A stretch of 11,807 bases of DNA, taken from positions 1-11,807 of the forward strand of contig JAPLGF010000073.1 of the NCBI GenBank assembly GCA_026390275.1. The letters run 5' to 3'. Under the pieces are notes generated by a model, which did no database searches, had not been told where the DNA came from, and was given only the letters and a program-made list of their open reading frames with translations. Source of the stretch: Candidatus Atribacteria bacterium. GTDB taxonomy: Bacteria; Atribacterota; Atribacteria; Atribacterales; Atribacteraceae. Shown here piece by piece: positions 6,333-11,807 of the stretch. Numbering within the stretch: the first letter of the stretch is position 1; every line of letters starts with the position of its first letter. A program made the position numbers and the translations under genes.

Positions 6333-7253
6333 TTACTTTTTCTCTAAATTGTCTTTATCGATGATTGAGGTTGGAATTTTAATAATGGACGGATATGATT
6401 GACCAGACCAGTATGCATTTAAAGCATCAATGGTGAACTTTCCCATCTGATCCGGATGTTGGCTTACATCAGCGATCCACATGCCTCCAGCTTTTATGGC
6501 CTCAATTGCTTCTGGATTCCCATCAAAACCGATAAACTTTACAGTTCGTCCGGCTGTCTTAACGGCCGCCAACCCTCCTACCACTGCGGGATCTCCAACC
6601 GTGTAGATCAAATCAATTTCCGGAAATTTGACCAACATATCCTGAGTAAGCTGTTGGGCCTTTTCGGCAGAACCAGCATAGTTCTGGGTATCTAGAACCG
6701 TAATATCAGGGTATTTGGCAATAGTATCCTTAAATCCCCGATCCCGATCCAGGGTTTCTTGGATCTCGGCGAAGGTGATGACAGCCACTTTTCCCTTCTT
6801 GTTTAATACCTTCTCTGCAGCATATTCCCCAGCTAAAGCACCTCCGCCGTAATTGTCGGTTCCTACCTGAGAGATGATGATCGGGTCAGTACTGTTGATT
6901 TTGATGTTATTGGTTACTACTGGGATTTTCACGCTGGCCAGTTTTTTGATAGCTGGTTCGAGACCACCAGTGGCAGCAGGAGAAATAATTACGGCATCAA
7001 CTTTTTGGACTATAAAATCATCGATCTGTCCGAGTTGTTTGTTCAAATCGAAATTGGCATCCATGATCACCAGTTTATAACCCAGTTCATCCGCCCTTTT
7101 CTGCATCGCCTCTTCCAGGAGATTGAAGAAAACATGTTCCCGAGTCATCAAAGTGACACCAATAACCTTTTGTTCCGCGGAGAACGCTATAAAACTCCAA
7201 GTCATCACCATAACACAGGTTAAAAAAACAATTCCGTATTTTTTAAACAGCAT
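6333..7253 (-). CDS. CUT2 (ribose-type) sugar ABC transporter binding protein
   Basis: Periplasmic binding protein of the RbsB-like family (Peripla_BP_4 fold), 306 residues. A classic signal peptide (KKYG, a hydrophobic core at about 8-24, then AFSA before Glu27) predicts cleavage by signal peptidase I. There is no lipobox, which suggests a soluble periplasmic protein and hence an outer membrane. The mature part starts with the family beta-strand KVIGVTLMT and later has VDAVIISPAATGG (about 85-97), DRGF (151-154), TVGDPAVVGG (208-217) and IGFDGNPE (241-248). Where ribose- and galactose-type proteins usually have Asp-Arg after the PVVT strand, this one reads Asn-Asn (115-116), so the ligand is probably not plain ribose. 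AAAGGGGG at 7260-7267 is 6 nt before the ATG. The gene is first of the transporter genes and lies 111 nt after the regulator. Confidence 0.93.
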   Translation of the reverse strand: MLFKKYGIVFLTCVMVMTWSFIAFSAEQKVIGVTLMTREHVFFNLLEEAMQKRADELGYKLVIMDANFDLNKQLGQIDDFIVQKVDAVIISPAATGGLEPAIKKLASVKIPVVTNNIKINSTDPIIISQVGTDNYGGGALAGEYAAEKVLNKKGKVAVITFAEIQETLDRDRGFKDTIAKYPDITVLDTQNYAGSAEKAQQLTQDMLVKFPEIDLIYTVGDPAVVGGLAAVKTAGRTVKFIGFDGNPEAIEAIKAGGMWIADVSQHPDQMGKFTIDALNAYWSGQSYPSIIKIPTSIIDKDNLEKK

Positions 7254-7287
7254 GATTTTCCCCCTTTAAAGACAATTTTTAACGATC

Positions 7288-7299
7288 TGTATCGAAACA
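7288..7299. promoter_or_regulatory. imperfect palindrome upstream of the binding-protein gene
   Basis: TGTATCGAAACA pairs at 5 of 6 positions about its centre and lies about 35 nt before the binding-protein start codon. It could be an operator within the regulator-transporter gap, but it does not match the 8217-8235 palindrome closely and no clear -10/-35 pair accompanies it. Confidence 0.25.
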
Positions 7300-7364
7300 C
7301 CTCAGACAAAGGACGCTATCACCTCCCTATTGTTCAAATTACGGATAATTAAAACTAACCTGAT

Positions 7365-8135
7365 TCAAATGTCCCGGTTTTTAAATACTTTTACTGTAAA
7401 CCGAGCCTTATCTCCCCGAAATTTGAGCCGGAAATACTCCACCGGGGTTCCGTCTGCGGCGTAGGTGAGCCCTTCCATTAAAAGAAGGGAAGAACAAAGT
7501 GGGATACCAAGAAGTTGTGCTTCGTGTTGTGAGGGCATGGCCGGTTCAAAACTTTCTTGGGACATAACGAGATCCAATCCATAGTGACTCTTGAGGATAT
7601 GATGGAGGGATTCTTGGTTAAAATCGAACTGGAAAATCGTGGGACAAAGAGAAAAAGGGAGGTAGGAAATACCTAAATTGAATGGCTCGGTGTTTCCATA
7701 ACGGATCCGTTCCAAAAGAACCAGTTCGTCACCCTCTTTTACTTTCAATTTTTCGGCCAGATCAGTCGTGGCAGGAACCTTTTCAAAGCGCAATACTTTC
7801 GAAGAGGGAATCAGTCCTTTTCGACGCATTTCCTCACTGAAACTGATGAGTTCATGGGCATAGTCCCGGACCATTCGATTGATGGGGATAATGACAGTGG
7901 CCTGTCCCCGGCGTTTCACGATCAATCCCTCTTTAGCCATTTCATTGATAGTTTGTCTTACCGTGGAACGGCTCAGATGAAACTTTTCAGAGAGCTCTCT
8001 TTCAGACGGGATGGTAGCAATAAATACTCCAGAGTTGATTTGCTCTTTGAGTATATTCTTGAGTTGTAGATAACACGGAATAAAACCAGTTTTGGAGATA
8101 TAGACTTCTTTAACCGGTACTGTATTATCAACCAT
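7365..8135 (-). CDS. GntR-family transcriptional regulator, HutC subfamily
   Basis: DNA-binding repressor, 256 residues, with an N-terminal GntR winged helix-turn-helix and a C-terminal UTRA ligand-binding domain. The wHTH runs from about 18 to 82 and includes PSERELSEKFHLSRSTVRQ (43-61) and the wing GLIVKRRGQATVI (70-82). The UTRA part covers about 97-250, with LLERIRYGN and a final YFRLKFRGDKARF. UTRA domains bind sugar phosphates, amino acids or similar small molecules, which would inactivate the repressor. The ATG at 8133-8135 has GAGGA about 7 nt upstream. The gene is the first of the minus-strand block and lies 111 nt before the transporter. A consensus promoter and a palindrome just upstream make autoregulation and control of the whole block likely (inference). 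The ligand is unknown. Confidence 0.92.
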   Translation of the reverse strand: MVDNTVPVKEVYISKTGFIPCYLQLKNILKEQINSGVFIATIPSERELSEKFHLSRSTVRQTINEMAKEGLIVKRRGQATVIIPINRMVRDYAHELISFSEEMRRKGLIPSSKVLRFEKVPATTDLAEKLKVKEGDELVLLERIRYGNTEPFNLGISYLPFSLCPTIFQFDFNQESLHHILKSHYGLDLVMSQESFEPAMPSQHEAQLLGIPLCSSLLLMEGLTYAADGTPVEYFRLKFRGDKARFTVKVFKNRDI

Positions 8136-8216
8136 TGCCCGTTCCTCAGCAGGTAATTATTTCTTTTCATCGTATTACTAATGGCTATTATTTTCCAGAG
8201 GAAACTCAAAAATGCT

Positions 8217-8235
8217 ATGTACATATGTATACAAG
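8217..8235. promoter_or_regulatory. candidate GntR/HutC operator
   Basis: Two overlapping palindromes lie here: TACATATGTA (8220-8229, perfect 10 bp) and TGTATACA (8226-8233, perfect 8 bp). HutC-subfamily regulators bind GT-N-TA-N-AC-like palindromes, which this resembles. It begins about 5 nt past the predicted start site of the regulator promoter, a good place for a repressor to block transcription. Binding by the adjacent regulator is inferred. Confidence 0.6.
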
Positions 8236-8246
8236 TCTGATAAAAT

Positions 8247-8274
8247 ATTATATAGATTATTTTACTTCTGTCAA
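8247..8274 (-). promoter_or_regulatory. consensus sigma-70-type promoter for regulator-transporter block
   Basis: On the minus strand a perfect TTGACA (plus 8269-8274) is followed after 16 bp by a perfect TATAAT (plus 8247-8252). The predicted start is near 8240, about 105 nt before the regulator ATG. The candidate operator lies immediately downstream. Both boxes match the consensus fully, so the promoter should be strong unless repressed. Confidence 0.85.
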
Positions 8275-8363
8275 GTACTCACAGCTTGGGTAAAAAATGG
8301 AAGAGAATACATTTAAGATATTATTTTCCGCAGGGTCAAGCATCCTATTATCTAAATTCGCTC

Positions 8364-8392
8364 TTGACATGTTTTTTTCCTTATGGAATGAT
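8364..8392 (+). promoter_or_regulatory. candidate plus-strand promoter
   Basis: A perfect TTGACA (8364-8369) is followed after 17 bp by AATGAT (8387-8392; 4 of 6 to TATAAT). The predicted start is near 8399. It could make a leader for the second URO-D gene about 600 nt downstream, or a short RNA ending at the hairpin near 8760. Confidence 0.5.
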
Positions 8393-8524
8393 TAAACAGT
8401 TATAAATGTGAGAGCGGAGTCATTTTTTAATTTTTGGTTCATTCGCCAGTTAAAAAAAATATTCTGAAATACCAGCCCACGGTTCAAGATTAAAAAAGCA
8501 AAAAGAAAAGAAAACAAGTCACGC

Positions 8525-8603
8525 CAGACCAAACAAAAAGGACCTTTTTTATTACTTTGATAGTGCCATAACCCTGTCTTGGTGGTTGTTTTTTTTTGGT
8601 CTG
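8525..8603. repeat. long inverted repeat, 15-bp arms
   Basis: The left arm at 8525-8539 (CAGACCAAACAAAAA) pairs with the right arm at 8589-8603 at 14 of 15 positions, with a 49-nt loop. The loop edge holds a further palindrome, AAAAAGG-A-CCTTTTT, at 8535-8549. Transcribed from the promoter at 8364 it would form an extended hairpin. No coding role is seen. Confidence 0.5.
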
Positions 8604-8745
8604 TTTTCATTTTGAAATGTAAAATCAAAGGAGGTGGTACAGTACGGAGCATTCGGAATGGGGAATGGATTAAGTTTGTTATGGTTCACTGTAATCTTTG
8701 AGTTTTTATACATGAGGGGGGATAATACAAATGAAGCGATCAATT

Positions 8746-8765
8746 CCTGACTTTATCAGGTTTTT
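8746..8765 (+). terminator. small hairpin with T5, weak terminator candidate
   Basis: CCTGA (8746-8750) pairs with TCAGG (8756-8760) across a 5-nt loop, followed by TTTTT (8761-8765) and more T further on. The stem is only 5 bp, so efficiency would be low. Confidence 0.35.
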
Positions 8766-8968
8766 AAGATTTTTCACTTATCCACAGGCAAAAATCCAGT
8801 AATATCAAGCCTTTTAGACTTTGACCCCTCAAAACTGTAGTACAACCTCTTTTTTTTATTATTGTGTGGGGTTGTTGATTAAAATTCAAAACTTACCCAT
8901 TAAAAAGACGGAAGAACCTAAAAAAAAATAGAAATGAATAGAATAGTGGGTAAATACGATGTTCAGAA

Positions 8969-8984
8969 AAATATGCACATATTT
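8969..8984. promoter_or_regulatory. inverted repeat just upstream of the second URO-D gene
   Basis: AAATATG and CATATTT form a perfect 7-bp inverted repeat around CA, ending 10 nt before the Shine-Dalgarno of the gene at 9006. Its CATAT core is partly shared with the palindrome at 8220-8229, so it may be an operator for the same regulator (inference) or a small leader hairpin. Confidence 0.35.
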
Positions 8985-9005
8985 CTTATACGATGGAGGT
9001 AGCCG

Positions 9006-10178
9006 ATGATTCAGACTAATATATCCTACTTGATGAACAAAATACGAGAACTGGAGAAAACCGAAGAAAACAAGAGAAGGACTGCTTTGTGGAAACCGAA
9101 TCTCAATAGTGCGGAAGCTTACTGGCACGGTTGTCCCCGGGGAAATACCCCCTTCATCCCTTTTACCATTGAACCCGAACATGCAATGTGGGCGCAATGG
9201 CTGGGTTTTGACCTCGATCGTTACTATTCCGACGGGAAAACCTATCTTCTCGCCGATCTCAACGTGAAAATCGCCCGCTTTGAAAATTTCTCCGATGGAA
9301 CACCGATCGGGAAGACCACTGCTATCTGGATGGGTGCCGGTTTCGAGGCCAGCCTTTTCGGGGTTTACCAGAAATATACCAAGGACAAAGATCCCTGGAT
9401 TGGACGAGAACCGATTCTCCGGTATGACAAGAACATTGATAAGTTGGGTCATGCTGACTTTTACCAGAGTAAGTTGATGGAAAACGTCCAAGCCATGTAC
9501 CAGGACATGAAGGCGCTCCTCGATGACGATTTTACCGTGGTGATGCCGGAATGGTGCCGGGGTCCTTTTGGTTTAGCCTGTCATCTCCGGGGAATGGATA
9601 CCATTTGTATGGACATGGTGGAAGATCCCCAGTTTGTTCATGAACTGATGCGGTTCACCACCGATGAACGAAAAAAGTGGGCCAAGCAACGGGCGGACTT
9701 CATGAAAGTTCCCATTCAACCCGGGAGTCTCTATAACGACGAAGTGAATGTCCCGCTCATGTCACCCGCTTTCTATGAGGAATTTGTTCTCCCCTATGAA
9801 ACGGAGCTGGGTGAATTTTATGGAGGAATTTCCTACTGGCACAGCTGTGGGAATATTACTCCTTTAGAATATCTGATTCAGCGCATTCCCAAGCTGGAAA
9901 TGATACACATTAGCCCCTGGAGTGATCTGGTACAATCGGTGAAGAACCTGCGGGATACCGGGATTGCTCTCGAAGTGGTTCTTCATCCTTTGGAACATGT
10001 CCAATCTGTGAGTTTGGAAGAGATCGCGGTTTTTCTCTCCTTCATTCGAGAGACCACCAAAGATGTTTCCGCCACCGTCCGAGCGGATGGTATGCAGGTC
10101 ATCACCGGGGTGGAAGAAGATGTCAAGAAGATCAAAGAGTGGGCTCGGATTGCCAATGAAGTGTTAGGAAAACCCTGA
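9006..10178 (+). CDS. URO-D superfamily protein, divergent from the transporter block
   Basis: A 390-residue protein that I place in the uroporphyrinogen decarboxylase/MtaA superfamily from its C-terminal half. MSPAFYEEFVLPYETEL (252-268) precedes SYWHSCGNITPL (276-287), which matches the H-x-C-G-N zinc-ligand motif of cobamide-dependent methyltransferases (His279, Cys281). A third Cys ligand is not seen in the expected region near 355-370. The N-terminal half is unusual: the RERV...PDR opening is missing, and a charged lead of about 30 residues precedes a Trp/Tyr-rich stretch. The start is set by GGAGGT at 8995-9000, 5 nt before the ATG. The gene stands alone, is divergent from the GntR-transporter block, and is followed by a good terminator. 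A methyl-transfer or related barrel enzyme is likely, with unknown substrate. Confidence 0.8.
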   Translation: MIQTNISYLMNKIRELEKTEENKRRTALWKPNLNSAEAYWHGCPRGNTPFIPFTIEPEHAMWAQWLGFDLDRYYSDGKTYLLADLNVKIARFENFSDGTPIGKTTAIWMGAGFEASLFGVYQKYTKDKDPWIGREPILRYDKNIDKLGHADFYQSKLMENVQAMYQDMKALLDDDFTVVMPEWCRGPFGLACHLRGMDTICMDMVEDPQFVHELMRFTTDERKKWAKQRADFMKVPIQPGSLYNDEVNVPLMSPAFYEEFVLPYETELGEFYGGISYWHSCGNITPLEYLIQRIPKLEMIHISPWSDLVQSVKNLRDTGIALEVVLHPLEHVQSVSLEEIAVFLSFIRETTKDVSATVRADGMQVITGVEEDVKKIKEWARIANEVLGKP

Positions 10179-10198
10179 CACTCTAACCCGAGAATAAC

Positions 10199-10213
10199 CT
10201 GTAAACTGTAAAC
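10199..10213. repeat. heptanucleotide tandem repeat, CTGTAAA x 2
   Basis: CTGTAAA occurs twice in succession 20 nt after the stop of the second URO-D gene. It has the same 7-nt period as the tandem repeat at 1892-1909 but a different sequence. Confidence 0.5.
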
Positions 10214-10304
10214 GGTGAAAGAATTGTTGAACAGTTGATTAGTGGATTTGGAAAAGACTAAATTGACAGGTATCTCTTCATCCCCTTCTTTTTTTCTCTG
10301 TCCC

Positions 10305-10335
10305 ACGCTTGGGTGTTCTTCCCAAGCGTTTCTTT
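10305..10335 (+). terminator. intrinsic terminator of the second URO-D gene
   Basis: ACGCTTGGG (10305-10313) pairs perfectly with CCCAAGCGT (10321-10329) across a 7-nt loop, and TTCTTT follows. It lies about 125 nt after the stop codon in a convergent gap. The T-rich side is on the plus strand, so it serves the plus gene. Confidence 0.8.
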
Positions 10336-10347
10336 CAATTTGCTTCT

Positions 10348-10391
10348 CTTTTAATCTTACGCCGCAGGCTGTCGGGTGAGGGTGAGGGGGG
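10348..10391 (+). repeat. dispersed 25-bp repeat, copy 2, plus G-rich tail
   Basis: Positions 10348-10372 match 2349-2373 at 21 of 25 positions. The following G-rich part, to 10391, contains GGGTGAGGGGGG, which also occurs in the hairpin region at 1757-1768. The stretch looks like a composite of worn interspersed repeats. It lies between convergent genes. Confidence 0.4.
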
Positions 10392-10420
10392 TATTTTCAT
10401 CCCTTGATGGCACCAGAGTT

Positions 10421-11311
10421 TCAGTCGTGCTTCTTTCTCTCCTCCTCGATTCGATTGAGAAAAGTCCGGACGGTGTTCAAGAACAGTTCTGTTTTTTCGA
10501 GATGGTGTTCATGAGAAGCATTTTCGAAAATGACCATTTCTGAGTTAGGAAGCAAACTTTGATAGTAGGCGGTGGTTGCTGGGGTTGCTTCGTCATATTG
10601 TCCACAGGTCAGGAGAGTAGGGATATAAATCTCTTTCAATCGATCTGATAGATCCGTATTTTGCAGGGTTCCAGTAACAGTGAATTCACTGGGTCCCCAC
10701 ATGTATTTGTAGATGTCTTCTCCCATTTTGGTAAAACTCTGGTTGATGCATTCTGGCCAGATATCCAATCGGCAAACATGTTTTTTGTAAAATTTCAGCA
10801 TAGCGCTTTGGTAATCTGGATTATTAAAGTGACCGGATTTTTCACATTCGATAATAGTCCTTTGAGTTTCTTCAGGTAGTTCCCGAAGATGGGATCGTTG
10901 ATCATTGATAAAACGGGGGGCAGAGAGAAAGGGACCGGAGAGAATAAGGCTCACCACTCCTGCTGGGTGTTCGGAGAGGACATACGCCGCGGCCAGCATG
11001 GTTCCCCAGGAATGTCCAAGGAGATGGAATGTCTTGAGTTTCAGAGCTCCCCGTACCTTTACCAGCTCTTTCACATAGTGTTCCACTGTCCAGAGTGAAC
11101 GATTTTGGGGTCTTTCAGAATTTCCACACCCCAATTGATCGTAAAAAATGACCGGTCGTTGATCACTAAGAACTTCTAATAGTTCCAGGTAATTATGACA
11201 ACCTCCTGGTCCTCCATGAAGGATGAGAAGTGGGATACCCTCTTTCTCGACACCCACGATACGGTACCAGATTTTTCCACTTGGAATGTCTATGAAACCC
11301 TCCCTGTTCAT
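10421..11311 (-). CDS. proline iminopeptidase-like alpha/beta hydrolase (peptidase S33)
   Basis: Cytoplasmic alpha/beta-hydrolase of the prolyl aminopeptidase/tricorn-interacting-factor F1 type, which removes N-terminal residues, often proline, from short peptides. The 296-residue length fits the family and there is no signal peptide. HGGPGG (32-37, oxyanion region), the nucleophile Ser101 in GHSWGT (99-104), Asp240 in CGQYDEATP and His267 in NASHEHH form a complete catalytic set. The cap has the family stretch MWGPSEF (204-210). The ATG at 11309-11311 is preceded by a moderate GGGG-type RBS. The gene starts 24 nt after the third URO-D gene on the same strand, so the two are probably co-transcribed; a functional link is not obvious. 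Related hydrolases with other small amide or ester substrates cannot be excluded. Confidence 0.9.
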   Translation of the reverse strand: MNREGFIDIPSGKIWYRIVGVEKEGIPLLILHGGPGGCHNYLELLEVLSDQRPVIFYDQLGCGNSERPQNRSLWTVEHYVKELVKVRGALKLKTFHLLGHSWGTMLAAAYVLSEHPAGVVSLILSGPFLSAPRFINDQRSHLRELPEETQRTIIECEKSGHFNNPDYQSAMLKFYKKHVCRLDIWPECINQSFTKMGEDIYKYMWGPSEFTVTGTLQNTDLSDRLKEIYIPTLLTCGQYDEATPATTAYYQSLLPNSEMVIFENASHEHHLEKTELFLNTVRTFLNRIEEERKKHD

Positions 11312-11335
11312 GTCTATTTCCCCATCTTTCTTGGA

Positions 11336-11807
11336 TTAGCAGAATTCCAGCTTGATCACACGTTCTCGTTCCTCCAAAATGGTATCCACCAGGGCCACGA
11401 TATTTTCAATCGGGACATCGTTCATGATTTCCTGTGAGGGATAAATGATCATTCCTCCGCCTTGTCCCAGGGTTTCGATTGTTTCCCGGGCCAGTAGTTT
11501 GACTTCTCTGGGTGTTCCATAAGGAAGGAATTCCTGGGTGTCGATGCCTCCGAAGAAGGTAATATCTTTACCGAATTCCTTCTTCAGGTATTTCAAATCC
11601 ATAACGGGTTGGACCGGTTCCAAGATGTTCAACCCGATGTCAATCATATCCCCAATGATATCAGTGATATTCCCACAGGTATGGTGGATAACAGGGAGCC
11701 CGGCATCTTTGTAGATTTTCCAGACTTTTGCCCAACGTGGTTTAAAAAATTCTCTCCACATCTCCTGGGAGAGAAGAAGCCCACGTTGTGTTCCGAAATC
11801 ATCACCG
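11336..11807 (-). CDS. URO-D/MtaA-family protein, C-terminal part (runs off window)
   Basis: The last 156 codons of a URO-D superfamily gene that enters from the right edge; the N-terminal half lies outside. The visible part opens with GDDFGTQRGLLLSQEMWREF, matching the DDWGTQ...S-x-x-x-W-R-x-F-F-K-P block of the protein at 2492-3550. Forty residues later comes HHTCGNI, the H-x-C zinc motif of MtaA/CmuA-like methyltransferases. The usual third Cys is not visible: the region reads GGGMIIYPSQEI. The motif spacing is the same as in the protein at 2492-3550, where Asp replaces this Cys. The internal ATG at 11759-11761 is not the start, because the homology continues upstream of it to the edge. 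The hydrolase gene follows after 24 nt. Substrate unknown. Confidence 0.85.
   Translation of the reverse strand, partial: GDDFGTQRGLLLSQEMWREFFKPRWAKVWKIYKDAGLPVIHHTCGNITDIIGDMIDIGLNILEPVQPVMDLKYLKKEFGKDITFFGGIDTQEFLPYGTPREVKLLARETIETLGQGGGMIIYPSQEIMNDVPIENIVALVDTILEERERVIKLEFC

Larger units (their letters stand above)
8275..9005. other. AT-rich intergenic region without a convincing gene
   Basis: Most of the 870-bp gap between the divergent regulator and second URO-D gene. It is rich in A and T tracts (for example A8 near 8453-8460 and T9 near 8589-8597), so the DNA may be curved. Long frames here have no family resemblance and poor ribosome sites. Two tiny overlapping plus ORFs exist: 30 codons at 8658-8750 (a hydrophobic LSLLWFTVIFEFLYM stretch) and 23 codons at 8731-8802 (MKRSIPDFIRFLRFF..., with GAGGGGGG upstream). 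I recognise neither; they may be relics of a lost gene or mobile element. A strong AAAGGAGGTGG near 8626-8636 has no start codon at normal spacing. The promoter, repeat and hairpin seen here are listed separately. Confidence 0.5.

Noticed and set aside
7270..7325. GGGAGGTGAT-like ribosome site on the minus strand followed by a TTG-start leader ORF before the binding-protein gene
   Set aside because: Only a TTG start is available at the right distance, the frame runs into the binding-protein start and ends soon after, and no attenuator pairing was found. It is probably chance.
8392..8743. Minus-strand ORFs of 86 and 63 codons in the large intergenic gap
   Set aside because: No Shine-Dalgarno at a usable distance, low-complexity Lys/Phe-rich products from A/T tracts, no recognisable domain, and overlap with promoter and repeat structures.
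8810..8880. Insertion-sequence end suggested by ACAACC...GGTTGT inverted repeats
   Set aside because: The arms are only 6 bp (8842-8847 and 8870-8875), with no transposase, target duplication or matching second end.
8770..9005. Possible cobalamin or SAM riboswitch before the second URO-D gene
   Set aside because: I looked for the conserved B12-box-like and SAM-riboswitch core sequences because methyltransferase genes often carry them, and found none by eye. A covariance search would settle it.
1..11807. CRISPR array, tRNA, rRNA, integrase or phage genes
   Set aside because: No regularly spaced repeats, cloverleaf sequence, rRNA motif or recombinase-like protein was seen on either strand.

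Overview
The window looks like a chromosomal accessory or catabolic region of an anaerobic, heterotrophic diderm bacterium with roughly mid-40s G+C (by eye). The diderm call rests on the sugar-binding protein and the S10 peptidase, which both carry ordinary signal peptides with no lipobox. An uncultured lineage such as Atribacterota would fit the mix of URO-D paralogues and CUT2 sugar transporters, but this is a guess from content, not a measurement.

Layout. Positions 95-1669 (+) encode an exported S10 serine carboxypeptidase. A G/C-tract hairpin region follows, then a 5'-truncated GGDEF (diguanylate cyclase) relic at 1959-2267 (-). From about 8274 down to 2492, on the minus strand, lies one co-directional block: consensus promoter and palindromic operator, a GntR/HutC regulator (7365-8135), a CUT2 (ribose-type) ABC transporter of binding protein (6333-7253), double ATPase (4725-6251) and permease (3611-4579), and a URO-D/MtaA-like protein (2492-3550). 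Hairpins sit at both the binding-protein/ATPase and ATPase/permease junctions, which suggests graded expression inside one transcript. Two starts are moved to later ATG codons (ATPase and permease).

Positions 8136-9005 are an 870-bp AT-rich gap with no convincing gene. It holds the operon promoter, a plus-strand promoter candidate, a long inverted repeat and a short hairpin followed by T residues. It separates the block from a divergent second URO-D family gene (9006-10178, +), which ends at a good intrinsic terminator. On the minus strand at the right are a third URO-D family gene, cut by the window edge (11336-11807), and a proline iminopeptidase-like hydrolase 24 nt downstream of it (10421-11311).

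How the genes may work together (inference). GntR/HutC probably senses a small metabolite and controls import of a sugar-like compound by the CUT2 transporter. The URO-D-like proteins are candidates for processing it or a related compound, perhaps as methyltransferases, but no corrinoid protein or first-step methyltransferase is visible. The three paralogues differ at the expected zinc-ligand positions. This transporter plus URO-D grouping is the best candidate for an uncharacterised pathway here. The two peptidases point to peptide use as well.
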